NCBI RefSeq assembly: GCF_014650595.1
Contig: NZ_BMVG01000036.1
Span: 1-64,000 of the forward strand
Reading direction: 5' to 3'
Length of the DNA stretch: 64,000 nucleotides
Source: Streptomyces alanosinicus
GTDB taxonomy: Bacteria > Actinomycetota > Actinomycetes > Streptomycetales > Streptomycetaceae
Numbering within the stretch: position 1 is the first letter of the stretch; every line of letters begins with the position of its first letter. The translations under genes were made by a program, and so were the position numbers. Below are positions 61,019 to 64,000 of this stretch, piece after piece. A model generated the notes under the pieces. The model made no database searches. It had not been told where the DNA came from and worked only from the letters and a program-made list of their open reading frames with translations.

Positions 61019-61042
61019 AGCAAGAAGCAAGCAGGGCCGGGC

Positions 61043-61375
61043 TCAGTGACGGGCCGGGAGCCCGCTGCTCCTGATGGGTGACGAGTCCGTGCCGCCGCAG
61101 GCTTTGGCGTCCGTCGACTGTCCTCGGGCACGGAATGTGATCTGGACGTCGGCATCCAGCGCCTCCGCCACGGCGGCGAGTGTCCGCACTGTCACGTTCG
61201 CGTCGCCGGACATGATCTGGCTGACGCGGCCTGGGCTGACGCCCATCGCGGCTGCCAGATCGGAGCGGGTCTTGCCCTGTCCTGCCAGCAGGCCCGCCAG
61301 GGAGGCTGTCGCCTGTCGCGCTATCCGGGAAGCCGCTAGGGTGGTCCGGCTCTCGTCACGGGCAAAAATGCCCAT
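61043..61375 (-). CDS. XRE-type helix-turn-helix regulator
   Basis: A 110-aa protein with GGGGGTG before the ATG. The HTH occupies residues ~25-75: ASLAGLLAGQGKTRSDLAAA, then MGVSPGRVSQIMSGDANVTV and RTLAAVAEALDADVQITF, the standard XRE fold. The C-terminus is short and disordered. A perfect palindrome, TTTAGC-TAGG-GCTAAA, lies 59 bp upstream and is a likely self-operator. No toxin gene is adjacent in the usual antitoxin arrangement, though the small size would fit one. Confidence 0.82.
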   Translation of the reverse strand: MGIFARDESRTTLAASRIARQATASLAGLLAGQGKTRSDLAAAMGVSPGRVSQIMSGDANVTVRTLAAVAEALDADVQITFRARGQSTDAKACGGTDSSPIRSSGLPARH

Positions 61376-61433
61376 GATTCACCCCCAACTCATGGAGAGA
61401 CAACCTTCGTTGCCACTCCATCAGCATGCCACC

Positions 61434-61449
61434 TTTAGCTAGGGCTAAA
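61434..61449. promoter_or_regulatory. Palindromic operator upstream of the XRE regulator
   Basis: TTTAGC (61434-61439) and GCTAAA (61444-61449) are perfect inverted repeats around TAGG. The AT-rich symmetric site stands out from the GC-rich surroundings and lies in the promoter region of the HTH gene, where the regulator probably binds. Confidence 0.6.
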
Positions 61450-61588
61450 AACTCGGTTGGTGAAAACGCTACGCCTCACTCTCCTCATCCGAGACGTGAC
61501 CTGCGCCGGTCCACAGTGAAACTGATGCAAAGTCACTCTGTCGGGGTATAGCAGTCGCGGCCGACCGCGCCGCCCGAAGATCCGCGAG

Positions 61589-62038
61589 TCAGCCGGAAGG
61601 CAGTGAGCCGTCCGCGCGCTGCTGTCCTGCGTCCGAGGTGGGTGGCCTGCGGCGAAAGATCTCGGCCACCGCCGTGTTCGCGACCACGACGACGGACGTG
61701 GCCACGGCGGCACCAGGATGCCCGACGCCGTACAAGGCCGCTGCTCCACCACCCAGCACCACGGCCTTGACGGCGAGCACGAGCGGCAGCGCAGGCCGTA
61801 GTCGCGCCCTCGGTGCCGCGAACAGCGACCACAACACGATCGCCACCAGGGGAGTCCCTACGCCGAGCAGAACACGGAGGGCGGCGTCATGGCTGACGGT
61901 GAATCCCCACCAGCTCAGGAATGCCAGAGCGGCAAGCTCGACCAGGAACGCCAGGAGTTCGTTCGCTGTGTACCAGCGCCGCTCGTCTATGAGGACCGCG
62001 GCGTCAGGGCGTGTCCGACTATCCATCGGACTATCCAT
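61589..62038 (-). CDS. YrdB-like (DUF2568) membrane protein
   Basis: A 149-aa membrane protein. After RRWYTANELLAFLVELAALA come four hydrophobic helices (ALAFLSWWGFTV, LLGVGTPLVAIVLWSLFA, ALPLVLAVKAVVLGGGAAAL, VATSVVVVANTAVAEIF). The NELLAFLVELAAL and VVGTPLVAI-W--F-APR patterns identify the YrdB family, whose function is not known. Start codon at 62038 or 62026; the first 24 bp consist of a 12-bp duplication (MDSPMDS). The gene lies beside the 194-bp inverted-repeat element. Confidence 0.82.
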   Translation of the reverse strand: MDSPMDSRTRPDAAVLIDERRWYTANELLAFLVELAALAFLSWWGFTVSHDAALRVLLGVGTPLVAIVLWSLFAAPRARLRPALPLVLAVKAVVLGGGAAALYGVGHPGAAVATSVVVVANTAVAEIFRRRPPTSDAGQQRADGSLPSG

Positions 62039-62121
62039 CGGAACGGATCACCTCTCCGGCGACATCGACGACCGCCACCGCCAGCCCAGGAGGGTGTGGA
62101 GTATCAGACACAGGCGCGAAG

Positions 62122-62315
62122 CTAGTGCCCCGGCAGGCAACGTTTGCACGTGAAGGAGCGGCGTCCGGTGCGTGCTCTGGGGGTCCCCCCGGCCGGAGGC
62201 TGGGGGAGTGCCGGCCGGAAGTCCTCGTACTGGGCGTACGTGGGCTTTCGGCCGGTGCGGCGAGAGGGCGTGCCGGACGCCGCGACGGGGCGAACGTTGC
62301 CTGTTGGGGCACTAG
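62122..62315. mobile_element. MITE-like inverted-repeat element, long copy (194 bp)
   Basis: The terminal repeats CTAGTGCCCC...CAGGCAACGTT match those of the 6304-6410 element, and outside CTAG the flanks continue symmetrically (GAAGCTAG / CTAGCTTC). The 87 bp missing from the short copy contain an imperfect hairpin with CCCCC/GGGGG arms and lie between two copies of CCGGTGCG (62165-62172 and 62252-62259). It carries no gene. The two copies differ at a few single bases elsewhere. Confidence 0.82.
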
Positions 62316-62395
62316 CTTCAACAGCCCTGTCAGTCAAAGCAATTGCCCGCCCAGCTCGCCGCGCCCGGCACTCGTCCTCGGGGCGTGCGTCATGC

Positions 62396-63604
62396 TCAGC
62401 ACCCTGGCCACGGGGTGTCGATCTCGGTCGGGGCGGTGTAGTCGACGCCGGGCACGGCAAAGCCGTACAGGCGCTGGACCTCGGCACGGAACCAGTCGAG
62501 ATCGCCGAGGTCGCCGATGGTGTCGGTGGTCGCCTTCGCCCAGCGTTCGGCGACAGCCCGCTGAACCTCATCGGCCAGCTCCCAGCCGTCCAGGCGCACC
62601 CGGCCTTCGCCGTCGAGCACCAGCGGGGTGACACCGGTCAGTTGGTCCCACAGATCGGTCAGCTGGTCGCTCGGCGCAATGAGGCCGTCGCCGAGCACGC
62701 CGCGCAGCAGCCCGGTGTAGAGGGCGATGCCGGGGACGGCGGTGGAGGACTGGGTGACCGCGGCGCCGTTGACGGAGGTCACGGCACGTCCCCCGACGAG
62801 CCGGGCGAGGCGCTCGTCGAGAGCGCGAGCGGTGGCTTCCACATGGGCCTTGGCCGCTCCGATGGTGCCCTGGCGGTAGATCGCAGCGGTCAGAGGGGAG
62901 CCGATGTAGGAGAGGGCCGCGGTGGTGAATCCCTCGGCGAGCAGGCCCCGGGTCGCGAGGCGGTCGATCCAGCGTTCCCAGTCGGTGCCGCCCATCACCG
63001 CCACGGTCTGTTCGATGTCATCCCCGAGGGCAGGTTCCGTCTCGACCTCGCGGACATCGGGATTGCCGTCCTCGTCGAAGACGAGCGTCTTGGTGCGATG
63101 CGCCGCGCCGATGGGCTTGAGGACCGAGGCGTAGGTGGCGCCGGTGTCGGGATCGGTACGACGGGGCGCTGCGACCGAGTAGACGAGATGGTCCACGCGC
63201 CCTTGGAAGCGCTCCTGGAGGACGTCGGCGACCTGGTCCTTCATCGGGTCGGAGAACGCGTCACCGTTGAGGAAGACCATGTCCCGGCCTGCGGCGCGGG
63301 CCAGGTCCGAGGTGGCTGCGGTGCGGTACCAGCCGGCGGTGGCCGTGCGCCGCGCACCGGGCGCCTTTTCGAAGCAGACACCGACACCGCGGATGCCCGC
63401 GCGCTTGAGTCCGGCGAGCGTGGCGGCCAGGCCGTACCCGGCCGACGAGCCGATGACCACGGCGACCGGCCCGTCACCTGCGGGCTCGGCCCTGGAGGCC
63501 GGTATGTCCCGCCACATGGTGTTCACCAGCTCGCGGCAGCCGGCCGGGTGGGAGTCGAGAAAGAGGAAGCCACGGTTGCGGGGCGAGATGACGCGCTGGT
63601 TCAC
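62396..63604 (-). CDS. fabV: FabV-type trans-2-enoyl reductase
   Basis: A 402-aa enzyme, close to the usual ~398 for FabV, starting at GTG with GAAAGG upstream. It begins ISPRNRGFLFLDSHPAGC, the diagnostic FabV N-terminus. The cofactor region is VAVVIGSSAGYGLAATLAGL, the NADH-contacting part DHLVYSVAAPRRTDP, and the active site has the long Tyr-x8-Lys spacing in AIYRQGTIGAAK. FabV reduces the double bond of enoyl-ACP or enoyl-CoA with NADH and is naturally triclosan-tolerant. Streptomyces usually carry FabI for fatty acid synthesis, so this is likely an extra or specialised reductase. Confidence 0.92.
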   Translation of the reverse strand: MNQRVISPRNRGFLFLDSHPAGCRELVNTMWRDIPASRAEPAGDGPVAVVIGSSAGYGLAATLAGLKRAGIRGVGVCFEKAPGARRTATAGWYRTAATSDLARAAGRDMVFLNGDAFSDPMKDQVADVLQERFQGRVDHLVYSVAAPRRTDPDTGATYASVLKPIGAAHRTKTLVFDEDGNPDVREVETEPALGDDIEQTVAVMGGTDWERWIDRLATRGLLAEGFTTAALSYIGSPLTAAIYRQGTIGAAKAHVEATARALDERLARLVGGRAVTSVNGAAVTQSSTAVPGIALYTGLLRGVLGDGLIAPSDQLTDLWDQLTGVTPLVLDGEGRVRLDGWELADEVQRAVAERWAKATTDTIGDLGDLDWFRAEVQRLYGFAVPGVDYTAPTEIDTPWPGC

Positions 63605-63789
63605 GAGAAAGGCCTTTCGGCTGGCGCGGGCAAGGACACGAGGACCACGGAGGTCCGTCGTGTCCTGCCAGTCTTCAAGGCCGCGGGCGCGGTGAGAGAT
63701 CTTGTCCGGCACAACAATGCCGTGGTGATCCTGGTGCTTCCCACCACTTCCGGAACCGGGGAATAGCCGTGGGGCCGCCTCACGTTTTC

Positions 63790-64000
63790 ATGCGCATGAC
63801 GACGAATGAGCCGTGGCCCGAGGTGCTGCGCTACACCGCCTTCTCCAGCCGTCCCGAAGGCGGAAACCCCGCCGGCGTCGTTCTGGACGCCACTGCTCTG
63901 GACGACACCGACATGCTGGCCGTCGCCGCCGACATCGGATACTCGGAGTCCGCGTTCCTGACCGCGCCCCCGGAGGGCCTCGGCGGCCAGGAGGGGCGGG
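63790..64000 (+). CDS. PhzF-family isomerase, 5' part
   Basis: The gene runs past the window end. The visible ~70 residues (from ATG at 63790, or 63796) include RYTAFSSRPEGGNPAGVVLD, then ADIGYSESAFLTAP. The G-NPAGVVLD motif and the active-site Glu in SESAF are the PhzF fold start. PhzF-type enzymes isomerise or epimerise small substrates; phenazine synthesis is the best known role, but most homologues have unknown substrates. It is divergent from fabV, separated by about 185 bp. Confidence 0.85.
   Translation, partial: MRMTTNEPWPEVLRYTAFSSRPEGGNPAGVVLDATALDDTDMLAVAADIGYSESAFLTAPPEGLGGQEGR

Overview
The window is very GC-rich, with strongly biased third codon positions, many GTG starts and 4-nt ATGA/GTGA gene overlaps. 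Its gene families (gylR/glpK, MmyB-type and CGNR regulators, SpoIIE phosphatase with HATPase_c_2 partner, FUSC, S53 protease, MepB, Tat-exported phospholipases C) are typical of Streptomyces. No rRNA, tRNA, CRISPR array, prophage or transposase gene was seen. Many single-gene units, paralogues and gene remnants suggest accessory, chromosome-arm-like DNA.

Layout. 0-3.3 kb: end of a transglycosylase-like gene, a truncated membrane-protein remnant, and two almost touching ATP-grasp ligases. 3.3-8.4 kb: glpK with its IclR regulator gylR but without glpF or glpD; a HATPase_c_2 kinase and a membrane SpoIIE phosphatase converging on a 107-bp inverted-repeat element; a second IclR regulator. 8.8-12.8 kb: a frameshifted serine hydrolase, a Tat-exported alpha/beta hydrolase with a 64-aa partner and a CGNR regulator that share an operator-like sequence, then ABC-F and flavin-monooxygenase debris. 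12.8-26 kb: methyltransferase, PLP synthase plus MFS exporter, FUSC transporter, large beta-repeat membrane protein, second methyltransferase, flavin monooxygenase under a GntR-TetR hybrid regulator with a perfect 11-bp palindrome, and a GNAT.

26.2-33.6 kb: the most unusual locus, a five-gene operon with every junction overlapping by 4 nt: PaaK-like ligase, MFS, GNAT, LuxE-like acyl-protein synthetase, and a LuxC reductase fused to a second PaaK-like ligase. No luxAB is present, so I infer a carboxylic-acid activation and reduction pathway to an aldehyde or its derivative, with acetylation and export. 34.2-35.9 kb: one polypeptide joining an ECF sigma factor, a zinc-binding anti-sigma-like motif, a membrane segment and an extracellular CAP domain.

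36-64 kb: a coupled pair of membrane-anchored proteins, an SDR with an MmyB-type regulator, MepB, sedolisin, alcohol dehydrogenase, Smr protein with hydrolase, two Tat phospholipases C, a truncated PIG-L deacetylase with an altered catalytic motif, thioesterase/HxlR, TetX-like monooxygenase, nucleotidyltransferase/SnoaL pair, lipoprotein, serine hydrolase, quinone oxidoreductase, GNAT, HTH regulator, YrdB-like protein, a 194-bp second copy of the inverted-repeat element, FabV and the start of a PhzF-family gene. All assignments come from reading motifs; nothing was searched against a database.
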